A DNA stretch of 24,168 nt. Source: JBKDZR01 sp047971485 (GTDB lineage Bacteria > Pseudomonadota > Alphaproteobacteria > Rhodobacterales > Rhodobacteraceae). This document shows positions 1 to 7,538 of the stretch, piece by piece. The translations under genes and the position numbers were made by a program. The notes below the pieces were generated by a model that did no database searches, was not told where the DNA came from, and saw nothing but the letters and a program-made list of their open reading frames with translations. The stretch is taken from positions 1 through 24,168 of the forward strand of contig JBKDZR010000094.1 in the NCBI GenBank assembly GCA_047971485.1. The letters are read 5' to 3'. How positions within the stretch are numbered: the stretch's first letter is position 1; every line of letters starts with the position of its first letter.

Positions 1-73
1 GGGCGGCAATGTCGACCCGGCGCTGTTCTGCCGTGCCCTTACCGGGACTTATACCAACGGCCCTAAGGATTGA
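1..73 (+). CDS. threonine/serine dehydratase, C-terminal end only (partial)
   Basis: Reading from base 2, 23 codons end in TGA at 71-73. They include GGNVDPALFCRAL, which matches the conserved C-terminal GGN(V/I)DP segment of PLP-dependent threonine/serine dehydratases (fold type II). In that family this stretch lies near the phosphate-binding end of the PLP site, and the protein stops soon after it. The rest of the gene (about 300 residues expected) lies left of the window, so neither the catalytic lysine nor the exact subfamily (catabolic dehydratase or serine racemase-like) can be checked. The 258 bases that follow, up to the next gene's stop, show no gene I can support. Confidence 0.7.
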   Translation, partial: GGNVDPALFCRALTGTYTNGPKD

Positions 74-331
74 CACGTTCGCAATCGTCGGCTTTGCGGG
101 CGAAGCTGTCGTTCCCCCCCCCTTTGGCGCGGAATCAAGCCCGTAGGGCGCCGCGCCAGCGCCGGACCGGCCCGCGGTCTGGCGATTGGCTGACGACAGC
201 GCGAAGGTCTGGGGTCGCGCTATCATTGCAGTCATAAATCTCACGGGTCCAGGCCGTGGATCGCCGCACCGCGGCCCGTCGATGCGCGGCAGAGGGCCGG
301 GGCGGGTTTTGCGGCCTGACCGGTGTTGACC

Positions 332-1888
332 TCAGTTGTCAGTGTCCGTTGAGATCGTGTTTTCGCTGGGCGGGATGCGGTCGAACAGGCTTCGGATGCC
401 GCGGGTTGCCTCGCGGAGGCTTTGTCCCAGATCCGAGCCATTGTTTTGGGAGGATCCCGTCCGTTGCCCGCCGCCGCTGCCCGCCACCCAGATCTCCAGC
501 AGGCCGCTTTCGGGGCCGGGTCTGAAGGTGGTGAAGTCGCGGGCCTGAATATCCAGCCGCTCGGCCAGGATACGCGCCGCTTCGGCATCGCTGTCGTGGT
601 AATAGCGCAGATGGGTTTCGCCGATGGTGATGTTGACCGGTGCCTGTCGCCAGTCGCTCAGGCCGGCGGTGTCGAGCTGTTGGATCAGCGTGGTGATCCG
701 GTCGGGTGGGGTGACCGAGGGCACATGGATCACGGCACGTTTGCCGACCAGTGCCGGATCGGATGCCGCTGGCATGTCCACGCTTGTGCCGGCCGGTGAG
801 GACAGGACGGCAGCTCCCTGGCTGGTGGGTGTAGGATCGGCTGGGCGCGGCATTGGGGTTTTGCTCAGCACCGGGGGGAGATCCGGGGATGCCGTGTCGG
901 GAACCGCAGGGGCCAGGGGCAGTGACCGGGGTGCGGGCGTGTCGGCCGGTGGCGCGATGGTGCCCAAAAGCGGATCGGTGCCCTGGATCAGCAGGATCGG
1001 TGCCGGATCTGACGGGGTCCTTTGGGTCTGGCCGGGCGGTTCGGCTGGTGCGGGTGCTGCCGGCAACCGGGGGACCGCCACCGGGAAAGAGAGGGATGCA
1101 CCTGGCGTCGCAGTTTGGGTCGGTGTGGAATTGGCCGTGGAAGGGCTGTTTTCCCCGGAGTCCGAGGGGGCTGCAGCGGCAGAAGGCCGTGGTGGCGCGA
1201 TCCCATCATCCGTTGTGGACGGGATTGAAACGGTCTCGTTCGGCAGGGGCACTATGGGACGATCCATTGCCGCGTTCGCGATCGACAGGGCCGTTGTGTC
1301 GGGCGTGCCGGGCTGGGCCCCTGTCGCGGAAACAGGTGTGACAGGCGAGGTGCCCGGGGCCAGGCGCAGGCCGATGGCGATCCCGGCGCTCAGGCCGCAG
1401 ATCAGGCAGAGGATGGTTGCGATGCGCCAGCCGCGCCCCGGGCTGTGGCCCTGGGGCCGGCTGTGTGGCTGGGGCCTTTGTGCCACGGGCGCCGGGGCGG
1501 GTTTGGCCGGGGGCGCGGCGGCTGTCTTGGGGCGGCGGCGTTGGGCCCCAAGGGCCCCGGCCAGCCGGTCAAGCGGCAGGGTGCCCGTGGGTCCACCTGC
1601 AGAGGACGACGGGGGGGCACCGTTTTTGACAGAACCGGTTGCTGTGTTGGGGCCGGTGGGCGCATCCGTCAGGTCTTGAACCGGTGCTGACAGGCCCTGT
1701 GGCCTGTCGCCGGGTTTGGCGGGCAGGCGATCCGCCGGGTGGGGCAGCGGCTTGGTGGTTGGGGGGGATGCGCCGCGGGCGCGCAGCACCTCTTGGCGCT
1801 TGGCCCGTGCCTCGGCCAAGCGGCTTTCCCAATCTCTGGGATCATAGGGCAAGGCCCCGTCTTGCGGCGCGTCCGATGGCGCTGGCAT
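332..1888 (-). CDS. proline-rich single-pass membrane protein with LytR_C-like C-terminal domain
   Basis: This is a 518-residue protein I cannot assign to a named family. Residues 1-150 are charged, then Pro/Ala-rich. One hydrophobic helix follows at about 155-174 (from TILCLICGLSAGIAIGL). Residues 180-385 are low-complexity Pro/Ala/Thr/Ser. A compact domain at about 388-480 is followed by a short tail. Arginine-rich flanks before the helix suggest N-in/C-out topology, putting the C-terminal domain in the periplasm. That domain alternates strand and helix and has a pattern (IGETHLRYYHDSDAEAARILAERL) reminiscent of LytR_C domains, which is an inference by eye. The start is supported by AGGAACG upstream of ATG 1888. 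A TTAA-N7-TTAA box lies just upstream. A 351-codon plus-strand frame overlaps it, but I prefer the minus strand because of the ribosome site, helix and C-terminal domain. Confidence 0.75.
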   Translation of the reverse strand: MPAPSDAPQDGALPYDPRDWESRLAEARAKRQEVLRARGASPPTTKPLPHPADRLPAKPGDRPQGLSAPVQDLTDAPTGPNTATGSVKNGAPPSSSAGGPTGTLPLDRLAGALGAQRRRPKTAAAPPAKPAPAPVAQRPQPHSRPQGHSPGRGWRIATILCLICGLSAGIAIGLRLAPGTSPVTPVSATGAQPGTPDTTALSIANAAMDRPIVPLPNETVSIPSTTDDGIAPPRPSAAAAPSDSGENSPSTANSTPTQTATPGASLSFPVAVPRLPAAPAPAEPPGQTQRTPSDPAPILLIQGTDPLLGTIAPPADTPAPRSLPLAPAVPDTASPDLPPVLSKTPMPRPADPTPTSQGAAVLSSPAGTSVDMPAASDPALVGKRAVIHVPSVTPPDRITTLIQQLDTAGLSDWRQAPVNITIGETHLRYYHDSDAEAARILAERLDIQARDFTTFRPGPESGLLEIWVAGSGGGQRTGSSQNNGSDLGQSLREATRGIRSLFDRIPPSENTISTDTDN

Positions 1889-1900
1889 GGCACGTTCCTG

Positions 1901-1915
1901 TTAACCTCCCATTAA
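1901..1915 (-). promoter_or_regulatory. CtrA-like box, TTAA-N7-TTAA, perfect match
   Basis: TTAA at 1901-1904 and TTAA at 1912-1915 are separated by exactly seven bases, 13 bases upstream of the start of the proline-rich membrane protein. This matches the full consensus of the alphaproteobacterial cell-cycle regulator CtrA (TTAA-N7-TTAA). Such AT-rich paired tetramers are unlikely in DNA of this GC content. Lying so close to the start codon, it would fit either a short-leader promoter or repression. No binding evidence is available here. Confidence 0.4.
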
Positions 1916-1993
1916 CCTGACACAGATCGCCGGCGCCATACAGGCCGTTGCGGCACTGCGGCAAGTTTCCGCTGACAGGGCGCGATTGGCGCA

Positions 1994-2908
1994 TCAGATC
2001 AGGCAAAGCCCGGTGATCAGCACCAATGTCAGCGCCCAGACCCGCCATAACAGGCTGACGGCACGCAGGATTTCGCGCACGCCGGGGGTGCGCCGTCCCT
2101 CGGGCCAGACCCAAGGGAAATCGCGCATCTCGCCGTCATAGCTGCGTGGCCCCGACAGGGCGACGTTCAGCGCCACGGCCATCGCTGCCTCGGGCCAGCC
2201 AGCATTGGGGGACCGGTGCAGTCGTGCGTCGCGCCACACCGGACGCCACCGCAGGGGCCGGCCTGCGGCGATCAGGATCAGCGCGGCGGTCAGGCGGGCC
2301 GGGATCAGGTTCAGCAGGTCGTCACAGCGTGCCGCAGCCCAGCCAAAGGCCGCATGCCGGGGTGTGCGATAGCCGATCATGCTGTCGGCTGTGTTGACGA
2401 TCTTGTAGGCGACCATGCCGGGCAGCCCGGCGACGAGAAACCAGAACAGTGGCGCGATGACCCCATCCGAGAGGTTCTCGGCCGCGCTTTCGATGGCGGC
2501 GCGGGCCACGGCAGGGCTATCCATTCCGGCCACGTCCCGGCCGACGATTAGGGCCACGGCCTGCCGCCCCGGCCCGGTGCCGCGCCGCAGGCCGTGGGCG
2601 ACGGCGCGCACATGCTGGGCCAGGCTGTTCTGGGCCAGAAGGATCGCGGCGACAAGGATTTCCCAGATCGGGGCCAGGGGTAGGGCGGCAATGGTGGCCC
2701 CGGTCATCCCGGCCAGACCGATCATCGCCAACAGCGCCAGCACGCCGTTGCGGCGGGCCTGGGGCGGGTGGTTGAACCGCGTGTCCATCCAGCCGATCAG
2801 CCGTCCCATCAGGACCGCCGGATGGGGAAAACGTCGCCAGAGCCAGGCGGGTTCCCCGAACAGGGCGTCCAGGACCAGGGCGACGGCCAGGGGGGCGGCG
2901 CCGGTCAC
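1994..2908 (-). CDS. cobD: adenosylcobinamide-phosphate synthase CobD (CbiB)
   Basis: CobD/CbiB is an inner-membrane enzyme that attaches the aminopropanol (phosphate) arm to adenosylcobyric acid, giving adenosylcobinamide (phosphate). The 304 residues carry family hallmarks: LDALFGEPAWLWRRFPHPAV near the N-terminus, then ESAAENLSDGVIAPLFW, NTADSMIGYRTPRH and HRSPNAGWPEAAMA, with several hydrophobic membrane stretches. I start it at GTG 2908. That codon overlaps the cobC stop as GTGA, is preceded by GGAAACG, and begins where family homology begins. An upstream in-frame ATG at 2968 would add 20 unlikely residues inside cobC. The substrate arm is made from threonine phosphate by the product of cobC, so the pair is functionally coherent. 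Naming follows the Pseudomonas denitrificans convention; Salmonella CobD is a different protein. Confidence 0.93.
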   Translation of the reverse strand: MTGAAPLAVALVLDALFGEPAWLWRRFPHPAVLMGRLIGWMDTRFNHPPQARRNGVLALLAMIGLAGMTGATIAALPLAPIWEILVAAILLAQNSLAQHVRAVAHGLRRGTGPGRQAVALIVGRDVAGMDSPAVARAAIESAAENLSDGVIAPLFWFLVAGLPGMVAYKIVNTADSMIGYRTPRHAAFGWAAARCDDLLNLIPARLTAALILIAAGRPLRWRPVWRDARLHRSPNAGWPEAAMAVALNVALSGPRSYDGEMRDFPWVWPEGRRTPGVREILRAVSLLWRVWALTLVLITGLCLI

Positions 2909-3879
2909 AGCGCCGTTTCCAGCCGCTGCCACTGTGTCTGTCCATCGGGCAGGCCGAGGCGCAGCCACCGCGGATTATAGGGGAAGGTCCGGGTCAGGAT
3001 ATGGGCCCGGGCCAGCCGGTCATGCACCACCCCGGCCTCGCAATCGTACAGCCGGAACAGGGGGGTGCCCCCCAGCAGGCGCAGCCCGCGATGCGCCGCC
3101 AGCCGGTCAAGCCGTGCCGCATCGGTGGTCAGGCGTCGGCGGGTCTGTGTGGCCCAGCCGGAATCGCTCAGCGCGCGGGTGCCGATTTCCAGCGCCGGGC
3201 CGGAGACGGGCCAGGGCCCCAGCATCGCGGCCAGCCGGGCCAGCAGATCCGGGTCGCCGATGGCAAAGCCCAGCCGTAGCCCGGCCAGCCCCCAGAACTT
3301 GCCAAAGCTTTTCAACACGATCACCCCGGGTTGTGCGGCCAGGGCGATCAGGCTGGTTTCAGGGGCGATGTCGCAAAAGCTTTCGTCGATGACGGTCAGG
3401 CCGGTGGCGGGCAGATCGCCGGCTCGCCAAAGCCGCCCGTCGGGATTGTTCGGGTGGACCACGACCAGCGCGTCGGCGGCCGTTTGCGAAAAGGAGAAGC
3501 CTGCCTGGTCCGTGATTTGCCAGCCATTGGTGGCAAAGGCGGCGGCGTGTTCGTTATAGGTTGGCCCGGGGATTGTCGCGTGTCCCGGGGCAGCCAGCGC
3601 CGGCAGGCGGGCGATCAGCGCCGAGGCGCCCGGTGCGGGCAGGACCGCAGCACCGGCCGGGACCGACCAGGCCTGGCGCGCCGCCAGGCGCAGGCGCGCC
3701 GTGGCCCCCTGATCCGGCAGGGCCGTCCAGGCTGCGCCGGGCAGGGCGCCACAGGGATACGGGCGCGGGTTGATCCCGGTGGACAGGTCCAGCCAATCCG
3801 CGCGGGCCCCGCCAAAGCGCAGCAGCGCCGCATCAATGCCCCCGCCATGATCGCGAGGGGGGGATTCCGCAGGCGTCAT
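2905..3879 (-). CDS. cobC: CobC, L-threonine-O-3-phosphate decarboxylase-like aminotransferase
   Basis: This 324-residue fold-type I PLP enzyme is of the histidinol-phosphate aminotransferase-like group that makes (R)-1-amino-2-propanol phosphate for the cobalamin lower loop. Visible features are the N-terminal LDLSTGINPRPYP motif, HPNNPDG at 142-148, the cofactor-contacting DESF at 165-168 and the Schiff-base lysine K194 in SFGKFWGLAGLRLGF. Length is slightly short but normal for proteobacterial CobC. ATG 3879 overlaps the stop of the DUF1636 gene as ATGA, and its own stop overlaps the GTG of cobD, so the three genes are probably translationally coupled. The adjacent cobD, which uses its product, is the main reason to call CobC rather than a histidine-biosynthesis paralogue. 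Confidence 0.9.
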   Translation of the reverse strand: MTPAESPPRDHGGGIDAALLRFGGARADWLDLSTGINPRPYPCGALPGAAWTALPDQGATARLRLAARQAWSVPAGAAVLPAPGASALIARLPALAAPGHATIPGPTYNEHAAAFATNGWQITDQAGFSFSQTAADALVVVHPNNPDGRLWRAGDLPATGLTVIDESFCDIAPETSLIALAAQPGVIVLKSFGKFWGLAGLRLGFAIGDPDLLARLAAMLGPWPVSGPALEIGTRALSDSGWATQTRRRLTTDAARLDRLAAHRGLRLLGGTPLFRLYDCEAGVVHDRLARAHILTRTFPYNPRWLRLGLPDGQTQWQRLETAL

Positions 3880-4250
3880 TCGACTGGCAGGGGTGGATGG
3901 CGGCTGATGAAATGCCCCTTCACCGCCTGGGGCCAGGTCCGGTAGGGCACCTGGCCGGTCTCGCTTTCGGCATGTTCGGCAGCATAGGCGACCAGCCCGG
4001 CGGCGGCATCCATGTCGGGGGAAAAACCGGCCAGCGTGTACCCGGTTTTCCCCGGTGCCTGGATCGTGACATTGCAGGCCCGGGCACAGCCCATCAGGCA
4101 GGCATGTCGGCGGACTTTCACCTGTCCGTCCGTTGTCAGGGCGGCGGTCTCGACCAAGGCTGCGAATCGGCTACCATCGGTCGGGCCGTCTGCGGTGCGG
4201 TCGGTATCGGGGCGACGGCAGGTGTCGCAGACTGTGATCCAGCTGGTCAT
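3876..4250 (-). CDS. DUF1636 family metal-binding/ferredoxin-like protein
   Basis: This small protein (124 residues) belongs to the DUF1636 'predicted metal-binding' family, often found in cobalamin loci. Its cysteines form two groups: C8 and C11 in TVCDTCRR, and C51, C55 and C59 in ACLMGCARACNV. The arrangement resembles thioredoxin-like [2Fe-2S] ferredoxins, so electron transfer or metal handling for B12 synthesis is plausible but unproven. I chose ATG 4250 because MTSWITVCDTC is the usual family N-terminus. An in-frame ATG at 4328 would add 26 residues. Neither start has a convincing ribosome site. The gene heads the cobC-cobD operon and shares an ATGA overlap with cobC. Confidence 0.85.
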   Translation of the reverse strand: MTSWITVCDTCRRPDTDRTADGPTDGSRFAALVETAALTTDGQVKVRRHACLMGCARACNVTIQAPGKTGYTLAGFSPDMDAAAGLVAYAAEHAESETGQVPYRTWPQAVKGHFISRHPPLPVE

Positions 4251-4363
4251 GTCGGGGGATGGCGCCAATGTGTTTCGAACCCGAGTGTTGTCGCCCGATG
4301 TCCTGGAAGAATCAATCTTTCGTGCCATTTTTCAGGACGTATGTTAACAACTTCACTTTTGTG

Positions 4364-4378
4364 GTAATGGTTGGTTAA
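4364..4378 (+). promoter_or_regulatory. CtrA-like half-consensus box (7 of 8 positions)
   Basis: GTAA at 4364-4367 and TTAA at 4375-4378 are separated by seven bases, matching TTAA-N7-TTAA at seven of eight positions. The site lies in the AT-richer, divergent region between the DUF1636-cobC-cobD operon and the response regulator gene, about 70 bases before the latter. It is only suggestive, but it is the second such box in the window. Confidence 0.22.
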
Positions 4379-4448
4379 TAAATACACAGGCTGATCGCCG
4401 GCAAAGGCGACGCGCCATGCACAGGTCACACCACGAGCCATCCGACAG

Positions 4449-4841
4449 ATGAGTGTTCTGATAGTCGAAGATGATCCCGATCTGGGACAGGTTTGGCGGG
4501 GGCATATCGAGTCCCTCGGCCATCGGGTTGAATTGGCCTGTGATCAGAGCGCGGCAATCCGGGCGCTGCAATCCTGCGATGTGGCGCTGATCCTGCTGGA
4601 TATGGATCTGCGCGCAGGCAGTGCGCTGGCGATTGCGGATTTCGCGGGATATCGCCACCCGGACCTGCGGGTTCTGTTCCTGACCGCGCGACCGGTCTTT
4701 ACCGATGGCTCGATCTTTCGTCACGCGCCGAATGCCTGCGGTTTCGTTCCCGCTGGCATCCGGCCCGAGGATCTGGCGTTGATGGTTGATCATCATGCGG
4801 CCCGGCCGCGCCCTGCGGATACCAACGCCCCCGGGGATTGA
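4449..4841 (+). CDS. single-domain response regulator lacking the conserved lysine
   Basis: At 130 residues this is a stand-alone receiver domain with no output domain. It begins VLIVEDDPD, giving the acidic pair E7/D8. The phosphoacceptor is D51 in LILLDMDL, and the switch threonine is T79 in LFLTAR. After the fifth strand the usual G-Y-x-x-K-P motif reads GFVPAGIRPEDL, so the conserved lysine (CheY K109 equivalent) is replaced by a small residue near position 102. Such proteins may be phosphorylated inefficiently or signal without phosphate. No histidine kinase is adjacent. No clear ribosome site precedes ATG 4449, but the protein starts where receiver homology starts. It could be a phosphorelay intermediate; its partner is unknown. 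Confidence 0.85.
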   Translation: MSVLIVEDDPDLGQVWRGHIESLGHRVELACDQSAAIRALQSCDVALILLDMDLRAGSALAIADFAGYRHPDLRVLFLTARPVFTDGSIFRHAPNACGFVPAGIRPEDLALMVDHHAARPRPADTNAPGD

Positions 4842-4935
4842 CCGTTTGCCACAGTCAGGTCTGTCGGGCGAAACGGCGTTTGGATCGGGCCGCCCAAGCC
4901 GCGCATCGACGGGCCGGGGGCTTTTCCGGCAGTCG

Positions 4936-5925
4936 CTAGCCCTCTGCGGCGCGATCCCGCCCATGGGGACGGTTCAGATCCAGATCGGGTGTGACCGGCA
5001 CGATGCGGTGCGGGTTGATCTGTTCATGGCTGTAATAATAATGGCGGATGATATGGCCGAACAGCACCGTCTCGGCCACCCCCGGCCATTGATACAGCTC
5101 GCGGGTATAGGCCCAGAGGTTCGGATAGTCGGCGATCTGGCGCAGGTTGCACTTGAAATGGGTGTGATAGACCTTGTCAAAGCGGATCAGCGTGGTGAAC
5201 AGGCGCCAGTCGGCCTCGGTGACCCGATCGCCGGTCAGATAGCGTGATTGGGCCAGGATCCCTTCAAGCCAGTCGAGACTGTCGAAAAGGGGGGTGATGG
5301 CGGCATCATAGGCGTCCTGACTGGTGGCGAAGCCGGCCTTGTAGACGCCGTTGTTGATGGTGTCATAGACCCGTTCATTGATCGCGTCGATCCGGGGGCG
5401 CAGGGCCTCGGGGTGGAAATCCTGGTCATCGCCGGTCATCCCGTTGAAGGCGCTGTTGAACATGCGGATGATCTCGGCGCTTTCATTGGAGACGATGGTC
5501 CCGCGCGCCGTATCCCAGAGAACCGGCACGGTGACCCGCCCGCTGATGGCGGGATCGGCATCGGTGTACAGCTGGCGCAGAAAGGCCCGCCCGCCCAGCC
5601 GATCGCCTGTCGCCCCGCGAAAACCGGTGCGGAATTCCCAGCCCTCGGCCAGCATGTCGGGATGCACTGCCGAGACGCCGATATGCGGGGTCAGACCCTT
5701 GAGCGCCAGGAATATCAGCGTCCGGTGCGCCCAGGGACAGGCATAGGACACATAAAGATGATAGCGCCCGCTTTCCGCCGCGAACCCGCCCGTACCACTG
5801 GGGCCGGGGCTGCCATCCGGGGTGATCCAGTTGCGAAAGCTGGTGGTGCCGCGCACGAAGTGGCCCCCGGTGCTGTCGGTGTCATACCATTCGTCTTTCC
5901 ATTCGCCGTTGATCAACTGGCCCAT
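4936..5925 (-). CDS. glutathionyl-hydroquinone reductase (YqjG/PcpF-type, Xi-class GST)
   Basis: The 329-residue protein matches Xi-class glutathione transferases, which reduce glutathionyl-hydroquinones to free hydroquinones in the cytoplasm. The catalytic cysteine is C63 in SYACPWAHRTL. Downstream come the family segments IGVSAVHPDM, TVPVLWD, IVSNESAEIIRMFN, the all-helical domain with YKAGFATSQDAYD, and DRVTEADWRLFTTLIRFD. A near-ideal GGAGGGAACC directly before ATG 5925 fixes the start. The same frame continues upstream as a 659-codon open stretch, but that extension runs antisense through chrA and is not real. It is transcribed divergently from chrA. The enzyme class detoxifies quinone conjugates, so an oxidative or xenobiotic stress role fits, but nothing in the window identifies the substrate. 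Confidence 0.94.
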   Translation of the reverse strand: MGQLINGEWKDEWYDTDSTGGHFVRGTTSFRNWITPDGSPGPSGTGGFAAESGRYHLYVSYACPWAHRTLIFLALKGLTPHIGVSAVHPDMLAEGWEFRTGFRGATGDRLGGRAFLRQLYTDADPAISGRVTVPVLWDTARGTIVSNESAEIIRMFNSAFNGMTGDDQDFHPEALRPRIDAINERVYDTINNGVYKAGFATSQDAYDAAITPLFDSLDWLEGILAQSRYLTGDRVTEADWRLFTTLIRFDKVYHTHFKCNLRQIADYPNLWAYTRELYQWPGVAETVLFGHIIRHYYYSHEQINPHRIVPVTPDLDLNRPHGRDRAAEG

Positions 5926-5978
5926 GGTTCCCTCCGTGACGTTTCTGTTTGTCGCTTCATAGCGCAGCTTCTGGCGAA

Positions 5979-6001
5979 TGTGCCCCCCCGATCCGGGCAC
6001 A
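5979..6001. promoter_or_regulatory. inverted repeat in the divergent GS-HQR/chrA intergenic region
   Basis: TGTGCCC at 5979-5985 and GGGCACA at 5995-6001 form a perfect 7-base dyad around a 9-base spacer. It lies 54 bases upstream of the hydroquinone reductase start, in the 237-base space shared with chrA. Size and position suit a dimeric repressor or activator site. No regulator gene is adjacent, so this is only a candidate. Confidence 0.3.
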
Positions 6002-6162
6002 ATGCCCCCGCGTTGGCGCACAGGCCCAGACGAGGGCTGCCCGTGCCTGTCTGGGGGCGATTGCGTTGGTGCCGTTGATCCGGCAGGGTGCCCCCGGAAA
6101 CTGGTGGGTCTTTTTCGGGCTCCCGGGCCGGGGCGATGGACAGCGGCACACAGCGGGGCGGA

Positions 6163-7374
6163 ATGACAGATCATGGGGAACGGGTGAACCAGCGGGAGGC
6201 CAAGGGCACGGTGGCCGAGGTTTTTGCCGTTTTTCTGAAGCTGGGCCTGACCAGCTTTGGTGGCCCGGTGGCGCATCTGGGGTATTTCCGCGATGAACTG
6301 GTGATCCGGCGCCGTTGGCTGGACGACAGTGCCTATGCTGATCTGGTGGCGCTGTGTCAGTTTCTGCCCGGGCCGGCCTCCAGCCAGGTGGGGTTTGCCC
6401 TGGGCCTGATGCGTGCCGGCTGGTGGGGGGCGCTGGCGGCCTTTGTGGCCTTTACCCTGCCATCGGCGCTGTTGCTTGTCGCCTTTGCCATGGGGGCCGG
6501 TGCTTTCTCTGGTCCGGTCGGAACCGGTGCGGTGCATGGGCTGAAGATTGTCGCGGTGGCAATTGTCGCACAGGCTGTCCGGGGCATGGCCATCAGCCTG
6601 TGTCCGGACCGGGCACGGGGGGCAATCGCGGTGGCCGCGGTGGCGGTTCTGGCCGTCCTGCCCGGGGCCTTTGGCATGATCGGGGCGATCGTGCTGGGCG
6701 CGGGGCTGGGGCTGGCGTTGGGACGCGGGGGGGGAGAGGTCCGGGCCGTTGGCGGGCCTGTGGCCCTGCCGGTGCCGCGCGGCGTGGCGTTGGGGGCGGG
6801 GGCTGCTTTTCTGGGGCTTCTGATCCTGTTGCCGCTGATCGCCGGGCTGGGGCAGGGCTGGGCGATGCTGGATGGCTTTTATCGGGCCGGGGCGCTTGTC
6901 TTTGGCGGTGGACATGTGGTGCTGCCGCTGTTGCAGGCCGAAACGGTGCTGCCCGGGTGGGTCACGGCCGAGACGTTTCTGGCCGGCTATGGCGCGGCGC
7001 AGGCGATGCCGGGGCCGCTGTTCACCTTTGCCGCCTATCTGGGGGCCGTATCCAGTGGCGGGGTTGGTGCGGGGCTGGCCCTGGTGGCGATCTTTTTACC
7101 GGGGTTTCTGATTTTGATTGCTGTGTTGCCCTTTTGGGATCGGTTTCGGACCGGGGCGGTCGCACAGTCCCTGATGCAGGGGGCGAATGCCGCCGTCGTC
7201 GGGATCCTGGGGGCTGCGCTTTATGCGCCGGTCTTTGTCAGTGCCATCGGTGATCTGCGTGACCTGACGCTGGCCCTGGTGTGCTACGTCCTGCTGACCG
7301 CCTGGCGGGTGTCGCCCTGGCGGGTGGTGGTTGTCGCCGCAATCGGGGGGATCGGGCTGACGGCGCTGGGGTAA
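6163..7374 (+). CDS. chrA: chromate transporter ChrA, two-domain form
   Basis: This 403-residue, highly hydrophobic membrane protein of the CHR superfamily exports chromate (and perhaps sulfate-like oxyanions). It shows the family's internal duplication. The first half has FLKLGLTSFGGPVAHLGYF (about 24-42) and QFLPGPASSQVGFALG (about 66-81). The second half has FYRAGALVFGGGHVVLPLL (about 238-256) and GYGAAQAMPGPLFTFAAYLG (about 274-293). The halves are joined by a glycine-rich loop encoded around a run of eight G at 6727-6734. I start it at ATG 6163, just after GGGGCGGA; in-frame ATGs at 6136 and 6088 are alternatives and cannot be excluded. No ChrB regulator is adjacent. CHR proteins are also common in strains without chromate exposure, so the true substrate is uncertain. 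Confidence 0.93.
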   Translation: MTDHGERVNQREAKGTVAEVFAVFLKLGLTSFGGPVAHLGYFRDELVIRRRWLDDSAYADLVALCQFLPGPASSQVGFALGLMRAGWWGALAAFVAFTLPSALLLVAFAMGAGAFSGPVGTGAVHGLKIVAVAIVAQAVRGMAISLCPDRARGAIAVAAVAVLAVLPGAFGMIGAIVLGAGLGLALGRGGGEVRAVGGPVALPVPRGVALGAGAAFLGLLILLPLIAGLGQGWAMLDGFYRAGALVFGGGHVVLPLLQAETVLPGWVTAETFLAGYGAAQAMPGPLFTFAAYLGAVSSGGVGAGLALVAIFLPGFLILIAVLPFWDRFRTGAVAQSLMQGANAAVVGILGAALYAPVFVSAIGDLRDLTLALVCYVLLTAWRVSPWRVVVVAAIGGIGLTALG

Positions 7375-7538
7375 GGGGCCGAAAGCCGTTGCAGACCTGC
7401 CCGTGCCTTTCTATGAGGTCGAGGACGACGCCCCATGGCCGGAAAGGTTGGCGGCAGAGGGCTGACCCATGCCGGGGGCCCAAAGCCGCATCGTCACGCG
7501 AACCCGCCCGGCCCTGGCCACCCTGACTGGAGCCGCCC

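Noticed and set aside
1..235. Minus-strand frame open from ATG 235 to the window edge
   Set aside because: It overlaps the convincing C-terminus of the dehydratase and reads as low-complexity Gly/Ala/Thr sequence with no recognisable motif.
624..1679. 351-codon plus-strand frame opposite the proline-rich membrane protein
   Set aside because: Gly/Arg-rich without domains or a ribosome site; the minus strand has a ribosome site, a transmembrane helix and an ordered C-terminal domain.
1948..1964. TTGC...GCAA imperfect dyad between cobD and the membrane protein gene
   Set aside because: It has a mismatch, almost no loop and no T-run on the transcribed strand, so neither a terminator nor an operator can be argued.
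6727..6734. G8 tract in chrA as a phase-variation switch
   Set aside because: A similar C8 tract lies in frame in the essential pheS gene (19401-19408) and other long G/C runs occur, so such tracts are ordinary here. It could still be a sequencing-error hot spot.
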